Shown one piece after another: positions 29,414-37,276 of a stretch of DNA of 64,000 nucleotides (the first letter of the stretch is position 1; the number at the start of each line of letters is the position of its first letter). Below the pieces are notes generated by a model. That model was not told where the DNA came from. It did no database searches and saw only the letters and a list, made by a program, of their open reading frames with translations. The stretch covers positions 20,064-84,063 of the forward strand of contig JAKSCG010000010.1 of assembly GCA_022360715.1 (NCBI GenBank), in the 5' to 3' direction. Source of the DNA: Halanaerobiales bacterium (GTDB lineage Bacteria; Bacillota; Halanaerobiia; Halanaerobiales; DTU029). The position numbers and the translations under genes are program-made.

Positions 29414-30424
29414 ATGATTAAAAAACACCAGAATCAGCAAAAAAATGAGCTGGATATTATAGAACGTTTTAAACGAGGAGAAATAAGAATTACCGAAGCC
29501 TTTAACCTCTTAATGGGACTTGAGCAAGCAGATAGCAAGTCCAAAGCAGCAGCCCCATCTATTGGTAATCCAAGCAAAGGGAAAGATGCTACGGAGCAAA
29601 ACATACTGGAGGAATTACTAATTGAAATGGATCGATTAGTCGGCCTACAGGAAGTCAAGTCTTTGATCAAGGAATTTATTGCCTTTTTACAGATCCAAAA
29701 AATTAGAAGGGATTATAATCTGAAAACACAGCCGGTAGTAATGCATATGATCTTTAAGGGTAACCCCGGAACCGGCAAAACAACAATGGCCCGAATTACT
29801 GGCAAGATATTTAAAGAACTGGGTTTTTTAAAAAACGGTGAATTAACAGAGGTTGAAAGGGCCGACCTGGTGGGGGAATATATCGGTCATACCGCCCAAA
29901 AAACCCGTAAAATTATCCACCGGGCAATGGGTGGAGTCCTTTTTGTTGATGAGGCCTATTCCTTGGCCCGAGGAGGTGAAAAGGATTTTGGTAAAGAAGC
30001 CATTGATACTATGGTAAAAGCGATGGAAGATCATAAGGATGAACTGGTAATCATCCTGGCCGGCTATCGAGACGAAATGGATTACTTCCTGGAAAGTAAT
30101 CCCGGTTTACGCTCACGATTTGCGATTAAATTAGATTTTCCTAATTATTCGATTGATCAGTTAGTTGAAATAGCAGAAATGATGTATCAGGATCGGGAAT
30201 ATCTACTAGATAAAGAGAGTAAACATTATATATATCGGGTATTGACTTATCTCCTGAATACGGAGGGCAGTAATAACGGAAATGCCCGAACAGTACGCAA
30301 TCTGGTTGAGCGTTCAATCAGACATCAGGCCTGGCGATTGGTAAACAGTAAAGCTTATAATCATAAAAATCTATTAACAATTACAAAAGAAGACCTGGCC
30401 CGGGAGGTTATTTCATATGAATGA
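29414..30424 (+). CDS. spoVK: SpoVK-like AAA ATPase (CbxX/CfqX family)
   Basis: 336 residues. The N-terminal 75 residues are charged and variable. The AAA domain has Walker A GNPGTGKTT (116-124), Walker B GVLFVDEAYSL and sensor region LAGYRDEM, with Arg fingers in NPGLRSRF. It matches stage V sporulation protein K in length and order. SpoVK is needed for spore maturation in Bacillus, while CbxX relatives act as Rubisco activases. Here the gene is the first of four overlapping genes, so it may serve a module rather than sporulation alone. The start is ATG at 29414. It overlaps the next gene by 8 bases. Confidence 0.9.
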   Translation: MIKKHQNQQKNELDIIERFKRGEIRITEAFNLLMGLEQADSKSKAAAPSIGNPSKGKDATEQNILEELLIEMDRLVGLQEVKSLIKEFIAFLQIQKIRRDYNLKTQPVVMHMIFKGNPGTGKTTMARITGKIFKELGFLKNGELTEVERADLVGEYIGHTAQKTRKIIHRAMGGVLFVDEAYSLARGGEKDFGKEAIDTMVKAMEDHKDELVIILAGYRDEMDYFLESNPGLRSRFAIKLDFPNYSIDQLVEIAEMMYQDREYLLDKESKHYIYRVLTYLLNTEGSNNGNARTVRNLVERSIRHQAWRLVNSKAYNHKNLLTITKEDLAREVISYE

Positions 30425-31043
30425 TTGTCTGGTAACAGGGATGACCAATGTAGGTAAAACCTGCTTTGTGATCAATTTTGCCGAATATATGGGACTTAAG
30501 GAATTAAAATTCCACCTCCGACAATTAGCCGGTTACACATCTGTTCGCAGTTACTCCCCGGGGGAGGCCCGTACTGAATTGATCTCGGCCGACAGTAACT
30601 ATACCCGACAGGTACAATCGATCAAACTGGAAGTCCCCGCCGGCAAAGTAATCAAACAACTAGAAATAATTGATAGCTGTGGCCTCAGTGACGGGATCCA
30701 CCCCGATTCGGAAATCCGTCTGGCCATGGCTAAAACCCTCCGCCTGATCAGAAATAGTAATTTAATCTTTCATATCATCGATCTCGCTACTCTTAAGCTA
30801 AGTAATAATCGCCGCAGCAAAGAAGCAAATAAGATCCTCGATCCGATCGATCAAATGATTATGGAATATGCCTCACTGGAAAAAGATTATGTAATTCTGG
30901 CCAATAAAATTGATTTAAAAAAAGCCCGGACAAATCTCAAAGTATTTCAAAAATATTTTGCCAAACACCATATTATCCCGATATCCGCCCTTTATCAGCA
31001 GGGCTTTCAGGAAGTAAAAAAACTGGTGTTAAACTATGCTTAA
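30417..31043 (+). CDS. Small Era/HflX-like GTPase of unknown role
   Basis: 208 residues, a single P-loop GTPase domain. G1 is GMTNVGKT (8-15), G3 a DxxG variant DSCG (86-89), G4 NKID (163-166) and G5 SAL near residue 186. No RNA-binding KH domain or membrane anchor is present. Its start lies inside the spoVK end and its stop inside the next gene, so expression is coupled. A GTPase working with an AAA ATPase and membrane proteins suggests an assembly or signalling unit (inference). Confidence 0.85.
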   Translation: MNDCLVTGMTNVGKTCFVINFAEYMGLKELKFHLRQLAGYTSVRSYSPGEARTELISADSNYTRQVQSIKLEVPAGKVIKQLEIIDSCGLSDGIHPDSEIRLAMAKTLRLIRNSNLIFHIIDLATLKLSNNRRSKEANKILDPIDQMIMEYASLEKDYVILANKIDLKKARTNLKVFQKYFAKHHIIPISALYQQGFQEVKKLVLNYA

Positions 31044-31617
31044 ACGTCTTTTGGGATTACTTTTGGTTGGTTTAGCAATTAAACTGATGGATGATTTTCT
31101 TGATCAGGAAAAAGATAAAGCAAATGGTCAATATAATTTATACCATATGCTGGGGAAAAGCATCTTACCCTATTCGTTAGTTATATTCAGTTTTGGCTTA
31201 TATTTAAATCTTGCCGAAGGGATTAGTTTTTTTGCGGCAAGTTATCTGCTCGGAATGGCTCATGATTATCATTTAAGATTACCTAGCGGTTTACTTGCCT
31301 GGCAAGAAGGATTAATTGTTTTTATGTTCAGTACGTATCTTACTGATCTCAAAAATTCTCTATCAGCCCTATTGCTTATCCTGCTATTACAATTTATTGA
31401 TGACTTGATTGATTTTAAAAAAGACAGTCAATATTTCCAAGCAAATCTGTTTAAAAAATTGGGTTTTTTTAATTCAGTGCTTATTATGTTGGCACTAACC
31501 ATAGTTGCCATTATTTTCTATCCGGTAAAATTTATTTATTTTATCACTGCAATCATACTCCTTTATTTGTCTTTCGAGATCTTAAAAATAAAAAATCGAG
31601 ATGAGCACTTATGCTAA
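31036..31617 (+). CDS. Polytopic membrane protein with two DDxxDxxxD motifs
   Basis: 193 residues with about six hydrophobic helices. Two matching Asp-rich motifs occur at the ends of helices: D19-D20-F-L-D23-x3-D27 and D122-D123-L-I-D126-x3-D130. They resemble the metal-diphosphate motifs of UbiA-type prenyltransferases, but the protein is far shorter than that family (about 290). The half-to-half similarity suggests internal duplication. I do not recognise a characterised family. It overlaps the GTPase gene by 8 bases and the next small gene by 7. Confidence 0.75.
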   Translation: MLKRLLGLLLVGLAIKLMDDFLDQEKDKANGQYNLYHMLGKSILPYSLVIFSFGLYLNLAEGISFFAASYLLGMAHDYHLRLPSGLLAWQEGLIVFMFSTYLTDLKNSLSALLLILLLQFIDDLIDFKKDSQYFQANLFKKLGFFNSVLIMLALTIVAIIFYPVKFIYFITAIILLYLSFEILKIKNRDEHLC

Positions 31618-31784
31618 TTTCAATTATTCTGGGAGTCTTAATTGGTCTTTTTATTGGCTACAATTATGGTTATAATAAAGGATATAAAAAGGGGGTAAAA
31701 AATGGATTAGCCGAATCACCTTTGATTATTATGGAAAAAAGTCTTAACAAAGGGTATTGTCAAATCTGCTCTGGAAAAAAGTAA
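31611..31784 (+). CDS. 57-residue single-pass membrane peptide with CxxC
   Basis: ATG at 31611 overlaps the stop of the preceding gene. The frame ends with TAA at 31782-31784. The product has one membrane helix (about 2-17), then a Tyr/Gly/Lys repeat (GYNYGYNKGYKKG), and ends with GYCQICSGKK, a CxxC that could bind metal or form a disulfide. The overlap and clean ending support a real gene. The function is unknown, and it closes the spoVK-GTPase unit. Confidence 0.7.
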   Translation: MLISIILGVLIGLFIGYNYGYNKGYKKGVKNGLAESPLIIMEKSLNKGYCQICSGKK

Positions 31785-31829
31785 CTAAAATTAACTATTA
31801 ACAAAAAGTACATATTTCAAGCAGGATTT

Positions 31830-31858
31830 TTCAACAAGCTGTAGAAGTAGAATATAAT
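31830..31858 (+). promoter_or_regulatory. hfq promoter
   Basis: TTCAAC at 31830-31835 and TATAAT at 31853-31858, spacing 17. A strong SD (AAAGGAGG) follows before the hfq start. Confidence 0.6.
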
Positions 31859-31879
31859 AGTTTAAAGGAGGGTATCATT

Positions 31880-32119
31880 ATGAGACAACAGATTAATCTA
31901 CAAGATAATTTATTGAATACAGTCAGGAAAAAGAAAATGCCGGTTACAATCTTCCTGGTTAATGGTTATCAACTCAATGGTTTAGTTGCAGGATTTGATA
32001 ATTTCACCATTGTCCTTTTTACTGAAGGAAAGAATCAAATGGTTTACAAACATGCCATCTCTACAATAATACCACATAAAAATATTGATGATATATTTAA
32101 TAGCACAAAAGAGGCTTAA
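31880..32119 (+). CDS. hfq: RNA chaperone Hfq
   Basis: 79 residues. The Sm1 motif is [25 protein letters not shown] (residues 22-46) and the Sm2 motif [12 protein letters not shown]. It forms a hexamer that binds U-rich and A-rich RNA. It has no long C-terminal tail, as in Gram-positives. It is separated from miaA, its usual neighbour, by the spoVK-GTPase unit, and dapF follows 3 bases later. Confidence 0.97.
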   Translation: MRQQINLQDNLLNTVRKKKMPVTIFLVNGYQLNGLVAGFDNFTIVLFTEGKNQMVYKHAISTIIPHKNIDDIFNSTKEA

Positions 32120-32122
32120 AAT

Positions 32123-32974
32123 ATGAGGGTTAGTTTTACAAAGATGCATGGTATCGGCAATGACTTTATTTTAATCAATGGTTTTATCTACAATTTAAAT
32201 AACTTAAGCAATTTATCAAAAAAGATTTGTGACCGCCATTTTGGAATTGGAGGAGATGGTTTAATCATTGCGCTACCACCTGAAGATCGAAAAAACGATT
32301 TTCAAATGAAGATCTTTAACTCCGACGGAAGTGAAGCTGAAATGTGCGGCAACGGGATTCGTTGTTTTGCCCGTTTTCTACAGAACGAAGGTTTAACTAA
32401 AAAAAATAAGTTAAAAATTGAAACCCTGGCCGGAATTATTACACCTGAAAAAATAAGAACAGAGGCTCGGCACAATCAAATTAGAGTGAATATGGGCCAA
32501 CCCCGCTTTAAACCTAACCAAATACCTTTTGAAACAGAAGAAAAAATAGATTATGTACAGGAGTATCCTCTAACAGTAGAAGATGAAACTTTTGCCATCA
32601 GCTGTGTATCAATGGGGAATCCACACGCAATTGTTTTTACTGATAATGTTGAACAATATCCCCTGGAAAAATGGGGTAGAGCAATTGAGAATCATCCCTT
32701 ATTCCCGGCTAAAACCAATGTTGAATTCATTCAAATTATTAATAAAAAAGAAATTATCATGAAGGTCTGGGAAAGGGGTTCGGGGATAACGCTGGCTTGT
32801 GGAACGGGAGCAGCTGCTTCGGTTGTTGCGGGTATATGCAATAATTTATTGGATAATGAAGTGTTGGTCCACCTGCCCGGTGGTGACCTGATCATTGAGT
32901 GGTATCAAGAAGATGTATTTATGATCGGACCAGCTGAAACAGTATTTTATGGAGAATTTGAAGTAGAGGAGTGA
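32123..32974 (+). CDS. dapF: Diaminopimelate epimerase
   Basis: 283 residues. The two catalytic cysteines sit in EMCGNGIRC and LACGTGAAAS. The N-terminal FTKMHGIGNDFIL is typical. It converts LL-DAP to meso-DAP for lysine and peptidoglycan synthesis. It lies 3 bases after hfq and just before dapL, which makes its substrate. The start is ATG at 32123 with AAGAGG upstream. The stop overlaps the dapL SD. Confidence 0.97.
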   Translation: MRVSFTKMHGIGNDFILINGFIYNLNNLSNLSKKICDRHFGIGGDGLIIALPPEDRKNDFQMKIFNSDGSEAEMCGNGIRCFARFLQNEGLTKKNKLKIETLAGIITPEKIRTEARHNQIRVNMGQPRFKPNQIPFETEEKIDYVQEYPLTVEDETFAISCVSMGNPHAIVFTDNVEQYPLEKWGRAIENHPLFPAKTNVEFIQIINKKEIIMKVWERGSGITLACGTGAAASVVAGICNNLLDNEVLVHLPGGDLIIEWYQEDVFMIGPAETVFYGEFEVEE

Positions 32975-32979
32975 TTAGA

Positions 32980-34149
32980 TTGGAAAATGCAGACCGAATT
33001 AAAAATTTACCACCATATTTATTTGCAGAAATTGATAAGATGATTAGTAAAGCCAAAGAAAAAGGGGTAGATGTAATTAGTTTTGGGATCGGCGATCCTG
33101 ATCAACCGACCCATCAAAACATAGTCAATAAAATGATTGAGGCTGTTCAGAGACCATCAACCCATAGTTACCCATCTTACCAAGGTTTATTTGAGTATCG
33201 TAAAGCCATAGCAGATTGGTATCGAAAAAAATATCAAGTAGAGCTTAATCCTGACCAAGAGGTTGTCTCGTTAATCGGTTCTAAAGAGGGAATAGCTCAC
33301 CTTCCCTTTTGCTATATTAACCCTGGTGATAAAGCACTCATACCTGATCCGGGTTATCCGGTTTATAAAACTTCAATCCTGTTAGCCGGGGGAGAAGCAG
33401 TGACAGTACCCCTCCTGGCCGATAATAATTTTCTACCGAACCTGGATAAAATTGATCCCGCTATAGCCCGAGAAGCTAAATTATTCTTTGTTAATTATCC
33501 CAATAATCCTACCGGCGCAGTTGCTGGTGATGAGTTTTACAAAGAATTAATAGATTTTGCACGACAATATCAAATTATAATTGCTCATGATTCTGCTTAT
33601 AGTGAAATTGGTCTTGATGGTTATGATCCACCTAGTTTTATGCAATATCCTGGTGCCAAGGAGGTTGGTATTGAATTTAATTCCCTCTCTAAACCATTTA
33701 ACATGACTGGTTGGAGAATTGGTTGGGCCGTAGGAAATGAAGATGTAATTGAATCCTTAGGTAGAATTAAAACCAATATAGATTCAGGTATATTTGAGGC
33801 GGTACAATATGCCGGAATAGAGGCTTTGACTAATTCTACTAACAATATTCAACAAGTAAGGAGCTTATATACCCGCAGACGTGATTTGTTGGTTGAAGGG
33901 TTACAGCAGTTAGGCTGGACGATCAAGAAAAATAAGGCTTCTTTTTATCTCTGGGCTCAAGTTCCAGAAGGATTTACCTCAGCTGATTTCTCAAAACAAG
34001 TTTTTCAACAAACGGGAATTTTCTTTACTCCGGGGAACGGCTATGGAAAAGAAGGAGAAGGTTATGTCCGGATTGCGTTAACTGTACCGGAAAATAGAAT
34101 CATTGAAGCATTACAACGTCTCAAAGAAAGTGATATTGTTTTTAGTTAA
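32980..34149 (+). CDS. dapL: LL-diaminopimelate aminotransferase
   Basis: 389 residues, a class I/II PLP aminotransferase with the Lys in SLSKPFNMTGWRIG and VNYPNNPTGA. Length and the neighbouring dapF support DapL, which makes LL-DAP directly from tetrahydrodipicolinate and bypasses DapCDE. A general aspartate-type aminotransferase is the alternative. The start is TTG at 32980, 8 bases after GGAG. The in-frame GTG at 32971 has no spacing from the SD. Confidence 0.88.
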   Translation: MENADRIKNLPPYLFAEIDKMISKAKEKGVDVISFGIGDPDQPTHQNIVNKMIEAVQRPSTHSYPSYQGLFEYRKAIADWYRKKYQVELNPDQEVVSLIGSKEGIAHLPFCYINPGDKALIPDPGYPVYKTSILLAGGEAVTVPLLADNNFLPNLDKIDPAIAREAKLFFVNYPNNPTGAVAGDEFYKELIDFARQYQIIIAHDSAYSEIGLDGYDPPSFMQYPGAKEVGIEFNSLSKPFNMTGWRIGWAVGNEDVIESLGRIKTNIDSGIFEAVQYAGIEALTNSTNNIQQVRSLYTRRRDLLVEGLQQLGWTIKKNKASFYLWAQVPEGFTSADFSKQVFQQTGIFFTPGNGYGKEGEGYVRIALTVPENRIIEALQRLKESDIVFS

Positions 34150-34168
34150 ATTTGCTGGAGGTGGGATT

Positions 34169-34798
34169 ATTAGAGCCGGACTTTTTTTAATTATACTAAT
34201 TATCCTGTTATTAGCTTCTTTAGGCAAAACAGATCAGCTTCTTGCCAGCACCTCTCTAAATTGGTCAGAAGAAAAAGCAATAAGCCAGAAAATATTAGCT
34301 CACGATCCTGATGATATCCTGGCCAATTTTCGTCTGGCTATTGCTCTGGTTAACCTGGGCAAGATCGAAGAAGCCTACGATTTTTTCCAGCAGATCAGTG
34401 ATAAAATTGATCAGCAGGAATTTAATGATGCCCTTGCTCCGACCCTAAACAGGTTAGAGCAGGAACCTGATAATTTGCGATTATTAAACTATGCTGCCTT
34501 TAGTTCTTCCATCAATAAGGAATATGACCAAGCCATTAACTATTTCCAGGAAATTCTGTTGTTAGAACCGAAAAACATCTGGATCATGAATTATATGGCC
34601 GCAACCTATCTTGAACAAGAAAAATATGAACAGGCTCGCGACACCCTAACTAAGGCATTAAAAATTAAGGACAACAAGTACTCCCACTTTGTACTAGGAA
34701 TGCTCAGTTATAAAGAGGGAAATTATATTAAAGCCTTATTGGAGTTTAGCCGTTCCGGGAACCTGCTTAGTAAAATCCTGAATAAAAGCTCCAAGTAA
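34169..34798 (+). CDS. Membrane-anchored TPR protein (probable AUU start)
   Basis: About 209 residues. An N-terminal hydrophobic segment (RAGLFLIILIILLLASLG) is a signal anchor, followed by tetratricopeptide repeats (DPDDILANFRLAIALVNLGK; EYDQAINYFQEILLLEPKN; EKYEQARDTLTKALKI). It probably acts as an extracytoplasmic scaffold. GGAGGT at 34157-34162 is 7 bases before ATT at 34169, with no ATG, GTG or TTG in range. Standard in-frame starts (TTG 34103, GTG 34130, TTG 34136) lie within dapL and would put charged residues before the signal. The start is therefore uncertain, but the gene is not. Confidence 0.75.
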   Translation: MRAGLFLIILIILLLASLGKTDQLLASTSLNWSEEKAISQKILAHDPDDILANFRLAIALVNLGKIEEAYDFFQQISDKIDQQEFNDALAPTLNRLEQEPDNLRLLNYAAFSSSINKEYDQAINYFQEILLLEPKNIWIMNYMAATYLEQEKYEQARDTLTKALKIKDNKYSHFVLGMLSYKEGNYIKALLEFSRSGNLLSKILNKSSK

Positions 34799-34804
34799 AA
34801 GGGA

Positions 34805-34909
34805 TTAAATCTCCAGACAAGAGATTCCTTTCTCTCCCAACACGCTACCGATCAGCCCAATAGCACCAAGCTGATCCTGGTATATTACTACAGTAAATTC
34901 CCACCGAAA
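34805..34909 (-). pseudogene. Fossil ACT domain (SerA-like C-terminus)
   Basis: The minus strand has an open stretch of 34 codons with no start, closed upstream by TAA. It contains VVIYQDQLGAIGLIGSVLGE followed by KGIS, a clear match to the ACT domain pattern of D-3-phosphoglycerate dehydrogenase and similar amino-acid sensors. No other part of such an enzyme is nearby. It is best read as a gene remnant; a tiny stand-alone ACT protein lacks a start codon. Confidence 0.55.
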
Positions 34910-34947
34910 TTAAAATCAATCCGATAATTATTTATTAAATAATCCGG

Positions 34948-34961
34948 TTACCGATCGGTAA
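34948..34961. promoter_or_regulatory. 14-bp perfect palindrome upstream of the PHP gene
   Basis: TTACCGATCGGTAA reads the same on both strands and lies 38 bases before the PHP start, at a promoter-proximal position. It resembles a TetR-type operator. No regulator is adjacent. Confidence 0.5.
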
Positions 34962-34998
34962 TTAGGGTATCTATTAAAAAAATAAAGGAGTGACCGGG

Positions 34999-35775
34999 AT
35001 GAACCTGGTAGATTATCATACCCATCCCTATAGTCATGGAGAAATAGATTTATACACAGTCTATTCAAAAGAGTATTTAAGCAAATTTATTAGAAAAGCC
35101 GACGAAAGAGAGATCAAATATCTGGGGTTTTCTGATCATGACTATTTACTAATTGATTTAAACATAAATAAATTAAAACAAATTATTAATACAATACCCT
35201 TTAACATTTCTATTGGTCTAGAATTCGATTTTTACCCAGGTAAAGAAGAAGAGATCCGGCAGGTTATTGAACAATATTCACTGGATTATGCGATCGGTTC
35301 CGTTCATCACATCAAAGAATGGGCTTTTGATCACCCTGATTATATTGACCATTATAAAGATAAAGATATTGATAATCTTTACACTGAATACTTTCAGTTA
35401 GTGCAACAGGCTGCCTGTTCCGGCTTATTTGATATAATAGGTCATATTGATTTGATTAAAGTATTTGGCTACCGCCCTTCAAAAATTGATATTCTTGTTC
35501 TGATTGAACCGGTTTTAACTGAAATAAAAAAACAGGGGATGGCGATTGAAGTCAATACAAACGGACTAAACAAACCGGTTGCAGAAATGTATCCGTCTTT
35601 ACCGATTTTAAAAAAAGCAATTGAATATGATATCCCGATAACTTTTGGTTCTGATGCCCACTCTCCGGAACAAACAGGTGCGGGAATAAAAGAAGCAGCT
35701 TGTTTAGCCGGTAATTTGGGGTTGAAAAAAGTAGCTATTTTTAAAGAAAGGACAATGAAACTAATTGATCTTTAA
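34999..35775 (+). CDS. PHP-domain phosphatase, histidinol-phosphatase-like
   Basis: 258 residues. Metal ligands of the PHP barrel are visible: DYHTHPYSHGE, FSDHDY, LEFDFYPG, GSVHH, GHIDLIK and GSDAHSPEQ. The pattern is that of Gram-positive HisJ/HisK histidinol phosphatases (EVNTNGLNKP). There are no other his genes here, so it may serve another phosphate ester. The start is ATG at 34999, 8 bases after AAGGAG. An in-frame GTG at 34990 overlaps the SD. Confidence 0.85.
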   Translation: MNLVDYHTHPYSHGEIDLYTVYSKEYLSKFIRKADEREIKYLGFSDHDYLLIDLNINKLKQIINTIPFNISIGLEFDFYPGKEEEIRQVIEQYSLDYAIGSVHHIKEWAFDHPDYIDHYKDKDIDNLYTEYFQLVQQAACSGLFDIIGHIDLIKVFGYRPSKIDILVLIEPVLTEIKKQGMAIEVNTNGLNKPVAEMYPSLPILKKAIEYDIPITFGSDAHSPEQTGAGIKEAACLAGNLGLKKVAIFKERTMKLIDL

Positions 35776-35822
35776 AAAATATATTTTGATAAGAGTTAAA
35801 ACTCAATAGGGAGAGGTGACAG

Positions 35823-36455
35823 ATGCTTTTTGATCAGAGCGGAAATATTCAAACAGATTGTGGAACTAAATATCCTGATACTGACTATCAAAAGCTAAAA
35901 GATGAGGCTCTTAAGTGTAATCAATGCCCCCTTAGAAGTGGTGCCAAACAGGTTGTCATGGGTAAGGGTAATCTTAATAAAAAAATAATGTTTATTGGCG
36001 AAGGGCCGGGTGCTGATGAAGACCGGTTAGGTGAACCCTTTGTTGGAAAAGCAGGACAACTCTTAAATCGAATTCTAGCAGCTACTAAAATTAATCGAGA
36101 AGATATTTATATCACAAATATGGTGAAGTGCCGTCCGCCCCACAATCGCAACCCTCTTAGCTCTGAAATAGAAAAATGTACACCTATTTTATTAGCTGAA
36201 ATAAAAATAATAAACCCCAAAGTTATCGTCCCTTTGGGGTCAATCGCCTTAAAGCATCTTCTTGATGAAAATGCATCTATTACTAAAATGAGAGGTAAAT
36301 GGACCCAGCGGGGTAAGTACTTCCTACTGCCGACCTTTCATCCCTCGTACTTACTACGAAACCCCGCTATGAAAAAGGCTGCCTGGCATGATTTCCAACT
36401 TATTAAAAAATCAATTGAGCGAATAGAAGAGCTCCTTCTAAACGACCAGGTTTAA
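35823..36455 (+). CDS. Family 4 (Fe-S) uracil-DNA glycosylase
   Basis: 210 residues. Motif GEGPGADEDRLGEPFVGKAG and HPSYLLRNP are those of family 4 glycosylases. Four cysteines (Cys32 and Cys35 in CNQCPL, plus VKCRPP and EKCTP) bind the 4Fe-4S cluster. It removes uracil from DNA. It is convergent with lexA (4 bases between stops), forming a DNA-repair cluster. The start is ATG at 35823 after GGGAGAGG. Confidence 0.95.
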   Translation: MLFDQSGNIQTDCGTKYPDTDYQKLKDEALKCNQCPLRSGAKQVVMGKGNLNKKIMFIGEGPGADEDRLGEPFVGKAGQLLNRILAATKINREDIYITNMVKCRPPHNRNPLSSEIEKCTPILLAEIKIINPKVIVPLGSIALKHLLDENASITKMRGKWTQRGKYFLLPTFHPSYLLRNPAMKKAAWHDFQLIKKSIERIEELLLNDQV

Positions 36456-36459
36456 AAAC

Positions 36460-37077
36460 CTAGCTGACAAACCGGCGATAAAGGCCGATTACTTTTCCCA
36501 GTATATAAATATCATTAACAATAATCGGTTCCATCGCTGAATTTTCCGGCTGTAATCGAAAATAGTCTTTTTCTTTAAAAAACCGCTTTACTGTCGCCCC
36601 GTCTTCAGTAAGGGCGATAACTATATCTTTATTATTAGCATAACTTTGTTTTTGGGCTATCACATAGTCTCCGTCATATATTCCAGCCTCATACATGCTC
36701 TCTCCCTTTACCTCTAAAATAAACAGATCTTTTTGTGAACTGCTGATATACTCTAAAGGAATCGGGAAGTAATCATCAATGTTTTCTTCAGCAAGAATCG
36801 GTTCCCCGGCTGTAATTTTGCCGACCACCGGGATATGGATCATCTCTTTTTTTATGGAAACACGATCAAACAGAACTTCTATTGCCCTTGGTTTGGACGG
36901 ATCTCGTCTGATATAATTATACTTTTCCAGTGTTTTTAGGTGGCTATGGACAGACGCTGGTGATTTTAGACCTACAGCTTCCCCAATTTCACGGACAGAA
37001 GGGGGATAACCTTTTTCCTGAATCTCCTCCTGAATATAGTATAGAATTGCTTGCTGCCTTTTTGTCAATTCCTCCAT
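36460..37077 (-). CDS. lexA: LexA repressor
   Basis: 205 residues. A winged-helix N-terminus (residues 1-65, [20 protein letters not shown]) precedes the peptidase S24 domain. The self-cleavage site is Ala90-Gly91 in KITAGEP, the nucleophile Ser127 in GESMYE and Lys164 in ATVKRF. It represses SOS genes until RecA filaments trigger cleavage. It is divergent from a YneA-like gene with three LexA-box-like sites between them. The start is ATG at 37077 with GGAGG upstream. Confidence 0.98.
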   Translation of the reverse strand: MEELTKRQQAILYYIQEEIQEKGYPPSVREIGEAVGLKSPASVHSHLKTLEKYNYIRRDPSKPRAIEVLFDRVSIKKEMIHIPVVGKITAGEPILAEENIDDYFPIPLEYISSSQKDLFILEVKGESMYEAGIYDGDYVIAQKQSYANNKDIVIALTEDGATVKRFFKEKDYFRLQPENSAMEPIIVNDIYILGKVIGLYRRFVS

Positions 37078-37125
37078 ATAATTACCTCCAAAAAATAGGA
37101 ATATTTAACTAGCCTGTACATATAA

Positions 37126-37164
37126 ATTATAACATAACTACTCGGCAAAGGCAAACAATCGTTC
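37126..37164 (-). promoter_or_regulatory. lexA promoter with LexA box 1
   Basis: On the minus strand, TTGCCT (37149-37154) and TATAAT (37126-37131) are spaced by 17. Box AAAC-AATC-GTTC (plus strand, 37153-37164) overlaps the -35. The pattern matches the Bacillus-type GAAC-N4-GTTC with one changed base. Confidence 0.8.
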
Positions 37165-37183
37165 AAAAAAAGTTAAAAAATCC

Positions 37184-37213
37184 TTGACAAGCAAACAATT
37201 GTTCTTGTATAAT
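37184..37213 (+). promoter_or_regulatory. yneA promoter with LexA box 2
   Basis: TTGACA (37184-37189) and TATAAT (37208-37213), spacing 18. Box AAAC-AATT-GTTC (37193-37204) fills the spacer, so LexA would block RNA polymerase. Confidence 0.85.
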
Positions 37214-37237
37214 ATAATTAATAAGAACACCTGTATT

Positions 37238-37249
37238 AAACGTTTGTTC
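37238..37249 (+). promoter_or_regulatory. LexA box 3 in the yneA leader
   Basis: AAAC-GTTT-GTTC lies 25-36 bases after the -10, the third copy of the AAAC-N4-GTTC pattern. Confidence 0.65.
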
Positions 37250-37276
37250 CATAATGAGTCGCAGGGAGGGATACCA

